Assembly: GCA_963761775.1 (NCBI GenBank)
Contig: CAVXIF010000011.1
Coordinates: forward strand, 868,001 to 932,000
DNA length: 64,000 nucleotides
Source: Parerythrobacter_A sp963761775
Lineage (GTDB): Bacteria; Pseudomonadota; Alphaproteobacteria; Sphingomonadales; Sphingomonadaceae
Direction: 5' to 3'
The position numbers and the translations under genes were made by a program. Below the pieces are notes generated by a model. The model had not been told where the DNA came from and made no database searches. It worked only from the letters and a program-made list of their open reading frames with translations. Each line of letters starts with the position of its first letter. Position 1 is the first letter of the stretch. This document shows positions 35,269 through 44,105 of this stretch, in pieces.

Positions 35269-38046
35269 CTAACGCAGCCCGGCGGCGTGGTCCATCCAAA
35301 CGCCGCGATTGCCCGTTGCCCGCTCGAAGTCGGCCAGCGTCGCGGCGGCGGCGGCATCGTCCTGTCCGGCGGTGGACAGGATCAGCGTCATCGTGGGTTG
35401 GCCATCCAGCAGCAGGCGGTCGAACAGCGAATCCAGTTTCAGGCGCGCGGCGCTGCCGGTCAGGGTGTTGCCGTTGCGATAGCTGGTGCGGGCGTGACGC
35501 TTCACCTGCCCGTTGGCAAACAGGATGTCACCCGTCGCGGTCGGGTCCGACGGCCACGGCGCGAGCCAGCGCCACGCGGTATCGGGCACCAGCGCGCCTT
35601 CGCCGAACGCCCCTGCTTCGCGCCCGTCTTCCTGCGCGGCATATATGCCCAGCACCACATCCACGCTGCGTCCGCGCGCATCCTCGTACCGGCCCACCAG
35701 CTTGCGGTCCGCACCGGTCATGCGCGGCTCCCATGCCGGTTCGGGCATCTGTATGACCGATTGCCAGCCCGCAACTTCGGGCAGCCCGCTGCGGTCTGGC
35801 AATTGTGCCTCAACCGAGCCTGCAGCGAACCGCCACACTGCAAATACCGCGACGATCGCAAGCAGTGCGACGGTGTGCGGTGCAACTTTCTGAACGGCAG
35901 GCGCGGTGCGATAAGTGCCGATCCATTGCGGGAAGTCGATCCCCAGATCATCCGGGTCGCGGTCGAAATAGCGCCAGAAGAAAGCCAGCAGCGCAACCAC
36001 GACCAGCGCGAAAAACACCCAGCCGTAAAACACGTGGTCGAACCCTTCGGCAAACTCCAGCCCGGCGAATTGCGCGATGTAAATGGTGCCCCAGGCCCGC
36101 ACACCATTGGCGACAATGGGAAGTGCAAGCGACGCGGCAAGGAACGCGATGCGCCGTTTCCAGCTGCGGAAGCAGGCGTAGGCCACCAGCACGCCCAGCG
36201 CGAGCATGGCGACGAGGAACTTCACACCCGAACAGGCCTCGGCAACTTCGAACAGGCCGCCCGGCGTATCGATGAAAACGCCATCGATGATTGCGGGGAT
36301 GCCGCTTGCCTCGGTCATCCAGATTACCAGCTTGGCGGTAATCATCTGCAAGGCGGGGACCATCTCGTCACCGAACGGGACGAGGAACAGCAGGTACCCC
36401 AGCGGAAAAGCGCAGGCTAGCGCGACACGCCGGCCCAGCACCGCGATGACGCTGGCGATCATCGCCAGCACCGCGCCCAGCTGGCTGACCGTATTGACCC
36501 CGGCAATCGAGCCAACCAGCCACATGCCCATCGCCCCCGCAACCAGCAACAGCGCGGGCCACCAGATTTGCGGCACGATGGACAGCAGCCCTTCATGCCT
36601 GACGTAGAGAAGCCACCCGACAATCAGCGGCACGAACAGGACGTGGTTGTACGTGGAGATGTTCCACCACTGGTCCGCCATCGTCGCCCAGTCGCCGAAG
36701 GTGACAGCAAAGACTGCCAGCCACACACCCGCAAGCCGGATCAGCGACTTTTGCCAGACTGCCGGTAGAGCGAAGGATGGCTTCTCTTGTGCCAACGCCG
36801 TCGGGGGCGTGGCGATAGGCTGCTCAGGCGGCATCGCGGACCTCCGAATTGCGCCGGTCACGATGGTGTCGAGCGGGGCGAGCATGGCGTCCCAGCCCTG
36901 TTGTGTGACGACGTATTGCCGCGCCGCTGCGCCCATCGCGTCACGCTGTGCCGGGTCGTCAAGCAGCGCCAGAGTCGCGTCGACAAGGGCGCGATCATCG
37001 CCTCCGATGGCGAAGTGGGTGCCGTCGGTCGCGTCGATGCCGGTGGCCGCTTCGATGGACAGGACCACAGGCCGGGCCATCGCCATCGCTTCCAGCACCT
37101 TGTTCTGGATACCGCGTGCGATGGTCAGTGGCGCGGTGACGATATCGGCATGGGCTAAAAACGGCTTCACGTCCGGCACTTCGCCCCACACGCGCACGCC
37201 GGACAGGGTATCCAGGGCCTGCACCGGCGCGGTCGGCGCGCGACCTACGATATGCAGGGTGGCGGCGGGATGCCGCGCGCGGATCGCAGGTAGAAGGTCG
37301 TGCGCCGCGCGGGTGACGGCGGCGATGTTCGGTGCGTAATCCATCTGTCCGGTGAAGACGATGTTCGGGCCATCGGTGAAGGGGTTTTCGCCCGTCACCG
37401 TGTCCGGGTCGAACAGGGCTGCATCAATGCCATTGCGGATGGCGTGAACCTTTGTCGAAAGGCTGGCAGGCACGCGGCTGCGGAACAGCGACGCTTCGTT
37501 TTCGCTCACCAGCAGCGTGGCATCGGCATGGGCGCACAGGCGCTGTTCCTCGCGCGCCAGCAAGCGACCTTCGCGCCGGTCGACCAGCGCGCGCGGCCAG
37601 CGCCCGCCTTTAGCATACGCCTCGAACTTGGCGGAATCGACATCGCACAGGTCGATGACGATGCGGCCGTTATAGTCCCGCGGAATATACTGGCCCATCT
37701 GGCCGGAGAACACGAACACCGTGTCGACGCTGTTCCGCGCCAATGTGCGCGCAACCCAATCGTGCATCGCCTGCTGGCGGAACGCGGTCAGGCTGACGGG
37801 GCTTCGGGTGGCGAGTGCTTCGATCCCGGCACGGTAAAGCGGCTTTGTGCGCCGTGCCAGCAGGTGGCTGGCGGCGACGCTGGATAGCTCGGCCTCTGCC
37901 ACCATATCGGCGTCGGTCTCCCCGAAACAGCCGACATGGACCGGTGCTATTTCCGCCAGCTTGTGCAGCAAGTGGTGCGAGCGGATCTTGTCGCCACGGT
38001 CGGGCGGAAACGGGATGCGGTGCGCCAGAAACAGGATATCGCCCAC
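35269..38046 (-). CDS. xrtA: XrtA glycosyltransferase - exosortase A - EpsI in one open frame
   Basis: One uninterrupted frame of 925 residues holds what are usually two genes. Residues 1 to about 400 are a TIGR03087-type glycosyltransferase (ILFLAHRIPFPPDRGDKIRS, APLTIARGIQNKVLEAMAMA). From the ATG at 36834 follows exosortase A, an eight-helix membrane protease with its catalytic triad: Cys in VAEACSGVKFL, Arg in NGVRAWGTIYIAQ, His in GFDHVFYGWVFF. It ends in a periplasmic EpsI domain. XrtA cleaves the PEP-CTERM signal of exported proteins. A ribosome site precedes the internal ATG, and a stop lies eight bases past it in another frame, so the fusion may come from a lost base. GTG start at 38046. 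Confidence 0.88.
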   Translation of the reverse strand: MGDILFLAHRIPFPPDRGDKIRSHHLLHKLAEIAPVHVGCFGETDADMVAEAELSSVAASHLLARRTKPLYRAGIEALATRSPVSLTAFRQQAMHDWVARTLARNSVDTVFVFSGQMGQYIPRDYNGRIVIDLCDVDSAKFEAYAKGGRWPRALVDRREGRLLAREEQRLCAHADATLLVSENEASLFRSRVPASLSTKVHAIRNGIDAALFDPDTVTGENPFTDGPNIVFTGQMDYAPNIAAVTRAAHDLLPAIRARHPAATLHIVGRAPTAPVQALDTLSGVRVWGEVPDVKPFLAHADIVTAPLTIARGIQNKVLEAMAMARPVVLSIEAATGIDATDGTHFAIGGDDRALVDATLALLDDPAQRDAMGAAARQYVVTQQGWDAMLAPLDTIVTGAIRRSAMPPEQPIATPPTALAQEKPSFALPAVWQKSLIRLAGVWLAVFAVTFGDWATMADQWWNISTYNHVLFVPLIVGWLLYVRHEGLLSIVPQIWWPALLLVAGAMGMWLVGSIAGVNTVSQLGAVLAMIASVIAVLGRRVALACAFPLGYLLFLVPFGDEMVPALQMITAKLVIWMTEASGIPAIIDGVFIDTPGGLFEVAEACSGVKFLVAMLALGVLVAYACFRSWKRRIAFLAASLALPIVANGVRAWGTIYIAQFAGLEFAEGFDHVFYGWVFFALVVVALLAFFWRYFDRDPDDLGIDFPQWIGTYRTAPAVQKVAPHTVALLAIVAVFAVWRFAAGSVEAQLPDRSGLPEVAGWQSVIQMPEPAWEPRMTGADRKLVGRYEDARGRSVDVVLGIYAAQEDGREAGAFGEGALVPDTAWRWLAPWPSDPTATGDILFANGQVKRHARTSYRNGNTLTGSAARLKLDSLFDRLLLDGQPTMTLILSTAGQDDAAAAATLADFERATGNRGVWMDHAAGLR
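36834..36845 (-). promoter_or_regulatory. Internal ribosome binding site and start of exosortase A
   Basis: GGAGG at 36845-36841 stands six bases before an ATG at 36834-36832 that opens MPPEQPIATPPTAL, the expected N-terminus of the exosortase (521 residues to the stop at 35269). In a shifted frame the sequence ATGCCGCCTGA would end the glycosyltransferase by overlapping this start. This is strong evidence that the exosortase is translated separately. Confidence 0.7.
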
Positions 38047-39111
38047 TCACGCCAGCCCCTTGGCGATGTGCGGGCCGATGGCGTTGGCAACACGCAGCGG
38101 CAGCTTCTTCCACAGGGCGATCTTGGCAGCGTAGGCGTCGCTGGTCGGGTCGATATCGCGCGCATCGTGACCCGGCGCGGTCCAGCGGGCATAGGCCAGC
38201 GGTTCGGGCGTGAAGCCCCAGTTCTTCTTGTAGCGATAGGGGCCGCTGCCGGTCTTGGACCGCCCGAAATCGAAGCGGGTGCAGCCGCGTTCGCGCGCGT
38301 GGCGCATCAGCTCGAAATACATGCGCTCATTGGCGCGAAGCCCGCGTGCCGCAAAGGTGCCTCCGCCCCAGAACGGGATGACTGAACCATCGTGGTAGAA
38401 TGACAGGACGGATGCCACCGCTTCGCCTTCATGCCGGACGGTCAGTATGTCCGCATCCTTGCCGAACGTGTCCAGCATCGCGTCGAACAGGGCGCGCGGA
38501 AAGACAGGGGTGCCGAGCGCATGCACGCTGGCGGCATAGATGCCGTAATGCGCGGCGCGGTCGGCTTCGCCTTGCCCGACGACAATGTGCAGATCGTTCT
38601 TCAGGCCCTTGCGGATTTCGGCGCGATGTTTGCGCGGGACAGCCAGCAGTTCGGCATCGTCGTCAGGTGCGAGATCGCGCGCGAAGTTCGCATGGCTTTC
38701 GGTGACACGCCGCCAGTCCGGTGCCAGCACATCGCTACGCAATTCGATGTCCGCGCAACCCGAACGCAGCGCCAGTTCCTGCACGCTCTCCAGCAGCGCG
38801 CTTTGCGTCTTGGTGTCGCGCGCCAGCGGTCCGCCGCCGACGCCGAACCCGCTGGATACCAGCGCCCGCCCGAACAGCGGCGAATGCACCAGCGTCAGCG
38901 GCAGCCATCCTGTTATCTGACCGTCCTGCTCGGCAACCAGCCCCAGCGCACGCTGGCCAGTGCCGCGTTCGACGGCGATGATCCAGTCCGGGCGGTGAAA
39001 CACCGTGCCACCTCGTTGCACAACGAACCCGTCGATGCGCGCGCATTCCCCCGGATCGCGAAGATCGGTCAGCCCGACGGTTTCGCGCGCGCGAAGGAAC
39101 GGCGCATTCAT
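38047..39111 (-). CDS. FemAB-family acyltransferase, XrtA-associated
   Basis: 354 residues in the FemAB/GNAT-like fold of XrtA clusters. The central part (VPRKHRAEIRKGLKNDLHIV and HALGTPVFPRALFDAMLDTF) and the end GCTRFDFGRSKTGSGPYRYK are typical. FemAB relatives transfer aminoacyl groups; in these clusters the acceptor is presumed to be the polysaccharide (inference). The ATG at 39111 overlaps the deacetylase stop (ATGA); a long upstream in-frame extension is only the shadow of that gene. Confidence 0.9.
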   Translation of the reverse strand: MNAPFLRARETVGLTDLRDPGECARIDGFVVQRGGTVFHRPDWIIAVERGTGQRALGLVAEQDGQITGWLPLTLVHSPLFGRALVSSGFGVGGGPLARDTKTQSALLESVQELALRSGCADIELRSDVLAPDWRRVTESHANFARDLAPDDDAELLAVPRKHRAEIRKGLKNDLHIVVGQGEADRAAHYGIYAASVHALGTPVFPRALFDAMLDTFGKDADILTVRHEGEAVASVLSFYHDGSVIPFWGGGTFAARGLRANERMYFELMRHARERGCTRFDFGRSKTGSGPYRYKKNWGFTPEPLAYARWTAPGHDARDIDPTSDAYAAKIALWKKLPLRVANAIGPHIAKGLA

Positions 39112-40055
39112 GCCGCTTCGTCCGCGTCTTCTGCCGCCAGCGCCAAGTCTTCGGCCCGCGCCGCTTCGCGGTGGGCGAGTACGTCCATCCGGCCCCACGA
39201 AAACTCGCCGACCAGATCGCGCAGCTTCGGGGCCATCTTGTCGAGATTGGTGTAATGCCGCACCCGCGAACGCAGTGGTGCATTGGCAACGCGCGGCTGG
39301 CGCGGGTCGATTTCCCAAGGGTGGAAATAGAACACCGCCGGGCGTGCCTCGCGCCGGTTTACCTGCCGGATCGCCCAGCGCGAGAACGCATAAGGCAGCA
39401 CGCGGAAGAACCCGCCCCCGCCCGCCGCAACGCGCCGTCCGCCCAGGATTGCCGTGGTTACCGGAATTTCCACCAGCGGCGACCACGGCAACGGCTTGAA
39501 TGCGAAACGCGGTGCCGCGCGCCAGCCATAATGGTCATGCGTAATCGGCGCGACGCTGGAGGAGTAGGCGTAGCCCTGCTCGGCCAGTTCCATATAGGCC
39601 CACGGCGTGCGCTGGTCGATGGAGAAGCTGGGCGCGCGGTAGCCGGTGACTTTGGCGCCGGACGTGTCTTCCAGCACCTTGCGCGCGGTCATCAGGTCGG
39701 CGGCGAAATCCTTGCGGTCGAAAGTGAAAACGCGCGCATGGTCGTATCCGTGGCTGGCGAGTTCATGCCCTGCTTCCACGATCCGCCGCATCAGCGATGG
39801 ATTGCGCCGCGCCACCCAGCCCAGCGTGAAAAAGGTGGCGGACACCTCCGCTTCGGCGAACATGTCGAGGATGCGCAGGACGTTGTCCTCCACACGGAGC
39901 GAGAGGCTGTCCCAATCGTCGCGCTTTATGACGCCTTCGAAAGCGCCGACCTGAAACCAGTCCTCGACATCGACGGACAAGCCATTGACGATGGATGACG
40001 CTGGATTGCCAGCGTTCGAGCCGCGTCCTGGCGGTGTGATGCGGGTGTGCGTCAC
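39108..40055 (-). CDS. XrtA-associated polysaccharide deacetylase
   Basis: 315 residues, NodB-type carbohydrate esterase with a C-terminal DUF3473 extension. The catalytic Asp is in GLSVDVEDWFQVGAF; the metal histidines are in HELASHGYDHARVF; RAPSFSIDQRTPWAYMELA follows. It removes acetyl groups from N-acetylhexosamines in the nascent polysaccharide, presumably in the periplasm, though no signal peptide is visible. GTG start at 40055, 13 bases after the ATPase gene. Confidence 0.92.
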   Translation of the reverse strand: MTHTRITPPGRGSNAGNPASSIVNGLSVDVEDWFQVGAFEGVIKRDDWDSLSLRVEDNVLRILDMFAEAEVSATFFTLGWVARRNPSLMRRIVEAGHELASHGYDHARVFTFDRKDFAADLMTARKVLEDTSGAKVTGYRAPSFSIDQRTPWAYMELAEQGYAYSSSVAPITHDHYGWRAAPRFAFKPLPWSPLVEIPVTTAILGGRRVAAGGGGFFRVLPYAFSRWAIRQVNRREARPAVFYFHPWEIDPRQPRVANAPLRSRVRHYTNLDKMAPKLRDLVGEFSWGRMDVLAHREAARAEDLALAAEDADEAA

Positions 40056-40067
40056 GGGCCGCCAGCC

Positions 40068-41276
40068 TCAGGCAGCAGCACGCGAGGCGGAGCCGTTTTC
40101 CATCCATTCGATCAGCATGGTCAGCACATGGCGCATCAGGCGCTCCTGCTCGCTCACCCTGCTTTCGAGCGCTTCACGCACAGACCCGGCATCCGCTTCG
40201 AGCGCCGAAATTCGTTCCTCGATGACGCTGTCGCCATCATCCGCGCCAAGCCGCTCCACCGTCTCGGACAGGCCGGCAACCGTGTCCTGCAAGGTGGCGA
40301 TATGCAGATCGCGTTCCGCCAGCATCGCTTCGATCAGCGCGTTGTCAGTTGGCGCTTGCGAGGCCGTTTCAACAGCAGGAGCAGCGGGAGCGACCTGCAT
40401 CACATGCTTGACCGGCCCGTCCATCGGCAAGGCCGTCGATGCAGCAGGTGCGTCGACCGGTTTGGTGTCCTTCAGCATCTCGGTCAGAACGGTCGTCAGC
40501 ATCGCGGTGTCGATGCGGGTGCGCTGTTCGACAGCGCCCAGCAGCAACAGCCGCGTCAGCAACTGGTTGACCTTGCGCGGGATGCCACCGGTCGCCTCGT
40601 AAACGCCTTCGAACACATTGCCATCAAATTGCGGATTGCCGCTCCAGCCGACGCATTCGAGCCGGTGCCGCACATACGGCTCCAGCTCGTTCGGCATCAT
40701 GGCTTCGAGGTGATGCGCGGCAATCACGCGCTGGCGCAGCTGCTCCAGCTGGTCGTGGCTGGCCAGCACCTGCTTGAATTCCGGCTGGCCCAGCAACAGC
40801 AATTGCAGCAGCGGATGCGATCCGAGCTGGAAGTTGGACAGCATCCGCAGCTCTTCCAGTGCCGCCACCGAAAGGTTCTGCGATTCATCGACAACCAGCA
40901 TACACCGGCGCCCATCGCGGGCTTCCTCGTGCAGGAAGTTCTCGATAGCACCCAGCGCCGATGCCTTGTCATGCCCTTCGACATCGAGGCCGAAGCTTTG
41001 CGCGGCAACATGGACCAGCTCGTCCCCGTCCAGATTGCTGGTCACGATCTGTCCGACCGTCATTTGCTCGGTGTCGATCTTTTTCATCAAGTGCGCGACC
41101 AGCGTGGACTTACCCGAGCCGACCTCGCCGGTGATGACGATGAAGCCTTCGGCTTGCGCCATGCCATAGCCGAGATAGGACAGCGCCTTGCGATGCGTCG
41201 CACTCTCGAAATAGAATGCGGGGTCCGGCGTCAGCTGGAACGGGCGGGCACTCAGGCCATAGAATTGGTCGAACAT
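40068..41276 (-). CDS. XrtA-associated ExeA-like ATPase
   Basis: 402 residues. N-terminal MFDQFYGLSARPFQLTPDPA is the hallmark of ExeA/GspA-type ATPases in exosortase clusters. Walker A is ITGEVGSGKSTLVAHL and Walker B is RCMLVVDESQNLS; the sensor region is LLLLGQPEFKQVL. The C-terminal 150 residues are low-complexity then helical (TVAGLSETVERLGADDGDSV), a probable coiled coil. Its role in export is inferred from position. Confidence 0.92.
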   Translation of the reverse strand: MFDQFYGLSARPFQLTPDPAFYFESATHRKALSYLGYGMAQAEGFIVITGEVGSGKSTLVAHLMKKIDTEQMTVGQIVTSNLDGDELVHVAAQSFGLDVEGHDKASALGAIENFLHEEARDGRRCMLVVDESQNLSVAALEELRMLSNFQLGSHPLLQLLLLGQPEFKQVLASHDQLEQLRQRVIAAHHLEAMMPNELEPYVRHRLECVGWSGNPQFDGNVFEGVYEATGGIPRKVNQLLTRLLLLGAVEQRTRIDTAMLTTVLTEMLKDTKPVDAPAASTALPMDGPVKHVMQVAPAAPAVETASQAPTDNALIEAMLAERDLHIATLQDTVAGLSETVERLGADDGDSVIEERISALEADAGSVREALESRVSEQERLMRHVLTMLIEWMENGSASRAAA

Positions 41277-41294
41277 GGGAAGCCTTTTTTCCGT

Positions 41295-42971
41295 TCAGAA
41301 GCCGAAGCGCACGCCGACGAGGCCGGAGGCCGCCGTCAGGTCTTCGATGTCGAGATCGCTGTCGATATGGTCGAGCGCCACGGCGGCACGGACCGAAAGC
41401 CGGTCGGTCAGCGAGCGGTTATATGCCGCCGATGCACCCAGCGTGGTCAGGTCCGCACCGTCTTCCAGCCCGCTATTGAGCTGGTTGGCGTAGGCGTTGG
41501 CGGTGAAGCTGGCATTACGGCCGATATCGCCCTGCACGAAGACGGAGCCGTAATAGCTTTCATCGGTCAGCCCGTTCGCTGCGGCAAGCACGGTGCCTTC
41601 CGCCGCCAGGAACTTGCGACGGTCATACCCTGCGCCGATCCCGGCGGTCAGGCCCGCGACCTGGCGCGACACGCTGGCCGATACACCGCGCGAGCGGAAC
41701 GTGGAGGAACGCACGGAACCGAGCGCGCCGTCGAGGCACTGGCTACCTTGCGCACCGGACACACAGCCGCCGAAATCGCCGGTCAGCGAATTGCGGCCTG
41801 CGGTGAATTCGGTCGGCAGGTTGCTGAGCGCGGTGTTCAGCTGTCCGCCGAAGCCATTGATTGCGTCATAGGCCGAGATATTGACCGCAGTGCGCGTATT
41901 GGGCTGCCAGGCGAAACTGCCGTAATAGGTGTCGCTGTCGTAGCGACGGCCGTAGCGGGCCTCCAGCGCCATGCGCGAACTGGGGCGATAGGCAACGCCC
42001 ACATCCCAGATCAGGCCGTCCGCTTCGAAGGCGATGCGGCGTGGTTCGCCTTCATTGGTTACGATACGGCCGTCCTCGTCACGCACGGCGGCGCCATTGC
42101 CATCGCGCAGTGCGTCGCGGCTCGATACTTCCACGTTCTCGTATCCGACACCGCCCACGACCGCGAGGCCCTGTCCCAGCGGCACGGTCACATCGCCGCG
42201 CACATAGGCATCGCGAATACGCTGATCGAGGTTGGAGATATCTTCCTGCGAATAGCCTGCCGTTGCGGCGAGGCCGACCGGCAGCGGTTCGCCCGGCTGC
42301 GTTGCCAGGCTGAGCGATGCACGCTGGCTGACGCTGTCGTCGAACACGTCGACCGGCGTGACACCGGCGGCGGTGACCAGCGCATCGGGCTGTTCCACGC
42401 GGGTGTAGCCGATCTGGTATTGCGCGCCGACCGACACATCGCCGACGCGCGTGGCCAGCGTGGGTCCGGCGTAAACGGAATAGATACGGCTTTCGCTATC
42501 TTCGTTGTTCAGCGGGTTCAGCGTGGCACCACCATTGCCATCAACGCGGGTGCGTGTGGCAAGGCCGCCCGCTTCCACGGTCAGCGCATTGGGTACGATG
42601 GACGCATATCCCCGGGCGACGCCGCTGATGCTGTCGCTATCGACCGTTTCATCGTCATATCCGATGTTGTATTCATACCGCAGCGAGACGGAGCCGCCAT
42701 TGTTGCGCCCGTTGATCGACGCATCGACGCCCGCAGCAACCTGCGTGTAGGTCACGGCATCGTCGCCGGGCGACAGGGTCACAACGCCGATCTGGTTGAC
42801 CTCGATATAGGGGTCGATCGACACCCGGTCGCGGCGCGATGTCTCTTCCTCGCCGCGATCACGCGCGCTCTGCGCATGTGCCGGTGTGGTTAGAGCCAGC
42901 GCCATCATGGCGCAGCCGGTGAAATAGATGGTTCTGGCCATTGGGGTCCGGGGCTTTAGGTTCTGGGTCAT
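41295..42971 (-). CDS. PEP-CTERM-system outer membrane beta-barrel protein
   Basis: 558 residues, TIGR03016-like outer-membrane protein of exosortase A clusters. A signal peptide (IYFTGCAMMALALTTPAHAQ) is followed by a Tyr- and Gly-rich sequence in which alternating polar/hydrophobic strands recur, ending in Phe (SGLVGVRFGF) as beta-barrels do. It probably forms or assists the outer-membrane route for the polymer. ATG at 42971 is favoured because GAGGAG lies just upstream; 42941 is an alternative. A run of seven G on the + strand (42972-42978) abuts the start. Confidence 0.85.
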   Translation of the reverse strand: MTQNLKPRTPMARTIYFTGCAMMALALTTPAHAQSARDRGEEETSRRDRVSIDPYIEVNQIGVVTLSPGDDAVTYTQVAAGVDASINGRNNGGSVSLRYEYNIGYDDETVDSDSISGVARGYASIVPNALTVEAGGLATRTRVDGNGGATLNPLNNEDSESRIYSVYAGPTLATRVGDVSVGAQYQIGYTRVEQPDALVTAAGVTPVDVFDDSVSQRASLSLATQPGEPLPVGLAATAGYSQEDISNLDQRIRDAYVRGDVTVPLGQGLAVVGGVGYENVEVSSRDALRDGNGAAVRDEDGRIVTNEGEPRRIAFEADGLIWDVGVAYRPSSRMALEARYGRRYDSDTYYGSFAWQPNTRTAVNISAYDAINGFGGQLNTALSNLPTEFTAGRNSLTGDFGGCVSGAQGSQCLDGALGSVRSSTFRSRGVSASVSRQVAGLTAGIGAGYDRRKFLAAEGTVLAAANGLTDESYYGSVFVQGDIGRNASFTANAYANQLNSGLEDGADLTTLGASAAYNRSLTDRLSVRAAVALDHIDSDLDIEDLTAASGLVGVRFGF

Positions 42972-42978
42972 GGGGGGG

Positions 42979-44094
42979 TTACTCCTCGTAACCGTAGTAG
43001 GACCCGAAGCTCCGCCCACTCGGGCTGAACTGGGTCGCGTTGAGCAACAGCTTGATGTCGGCACAGCCGGACAGCAGCTGGTAGGCATCTTCCAAGGCAT
43101 TCTGTCCGGTCGTATCGGCGCGGGCGACGAGGACCGTCTGCCCGACATGCTTCGCCAGCTCCGCCGCAGGCGACGCTGCGAGCGCAGGTGGAGAGTCGAA
43201 GATTACGATACGCTGGGGTGCGCCGATGGTCAGGCGGTCAAGCACGTCCGCCGTGCGCGCGCTGGCGACATATTCGCTGTCGGCATTGGTCTGGTTGCCG
43301 GCGGGCAACACCCACAAGCCGGATATATCGGTGCCGATGACAAGGTCTTCGGGCTGCACTTCGGGATCGGCGAGACAATCCATGAAGCCGGGGCCGCGCG
43401 GCAGGCCCAGCGTGCTCAGGATCGAAGGCTTCGCAATGTCGCCATCGACCAGCAGCACTTCGACATCGCGTTCGCTGGCCATCGAAATGGCCAGATTGGT
43501 AGCGCAGAAGGTCTTGCCCTCGCCCGGATGTGCGGAAGACACCAGTACCCGGCGCGACAGGGCCGTGCCGCGTTCCTGCGCCGTCGCGATGATGCGCCGC
43601 TTCACGATGCGGAATTCCTCGCGCAGCGTACCGGAGGCGGCATCAGGCACGATCATGCCCTGCGTGCGCAGATGCTCGCGGTCGATAGGAAAGGATGCGC
43701 CGGACAGCTTTACGCTGCTAATGGGTTCGGGCACGACGATGTCGGTCCGGCTGGCCGGGACCGGCAGGTTTTCTTCGACCGGCGGCTGGTATGCAACCGG
43801 AACCGGCGTCGGATCCGGGACAGGCGGCGTGGTGGGGGCCACAGATGTGTCGACCACGGGTGCCGGGGCCGGCTTGGCCGCCTCGCGCGCTTCCGCATGC
43901 TTGCGACGCACGGTGGCGCGCTTCATCTGCGCGTCGGGCAGCTTGCCGCTGAATGGGGCAGGCTTGAACGGATCGAAGCCGAAAGCACCGCTGGCACGTT
44001 CCAGCAGCGAACTTTCGTCTGCAGCCCGTGCTTCGCCGTCTTCGGCGCCGTCGCCACCGCCATTGGGCAGGGGTATCTTGGAAAATTCGGTCAT
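42979..44094 (-). CDS. XrtA-associated tyrosine autokinase
   Basis: 371 residues, cytoplasmic bacterial tyrosine kinase of the Wzc/CpsD type that partners with the chain-length protein. Walker A is SSAHPGEGKTFCATNLA, Walker A' is VLLVDGDIAKPS and Walker B is IVIFDSPPALA. The C-terminus SFGSYYGYEE is a short tyrosine cluster, the autophosphorylation site. The N-terminal 140 residues are Pro/Ala-rich and variable. It lies directly downstream of the chain-length gene. Confidence 0.93.
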   Translation of the reverse strand: MTEFSKIPLPNGGGDGAEDGEARAADESSLLERASGAFGFDPFKPAPFSGKLPDAQMKRATVRRKHAEAREAAKPAPAPVVDTSVAPTTPPVPDPTPVPVAYQPPVEENLPVPASRTDIVVPEPISSVKLSGASFPIDREHLRTQGMIVPDAASGTLREEFRIVKRRIIATAQERGTALSRRVLVSSAHPGEGKTFCATNLAISMASERDVEVLLVDGDIAKPSILSTLGLPRGPGFMDCLADPEVQPEDLVIGTDISGLWVLPAGNQTNADSEYVASARTADVLDRLTIGAPQRIVIFDSPPALAASPAAELAKHVGQTVLVARADTTGQNALEDAYQLLSGCADIKLLLNATQFSPSGRSFGSYYGYEE

Positions 44095-44105
44095 CGTCTT
44101 TCCCC

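Noticed and set aside
35318..35357. Extended N-terminus for the XrtA amidotransferase upstream of MCGIAG
   Set aside because: Class II amidotransferases need Cys at position 2 after Met removal; the longer reading would bury it.
38047..39486. 479-residue reading of the FemAB gene
   Set aside because: The first 125 residues are a shadow of the deacetylase gene; the ATGA overlap and conserved sequence place the start at 39111.
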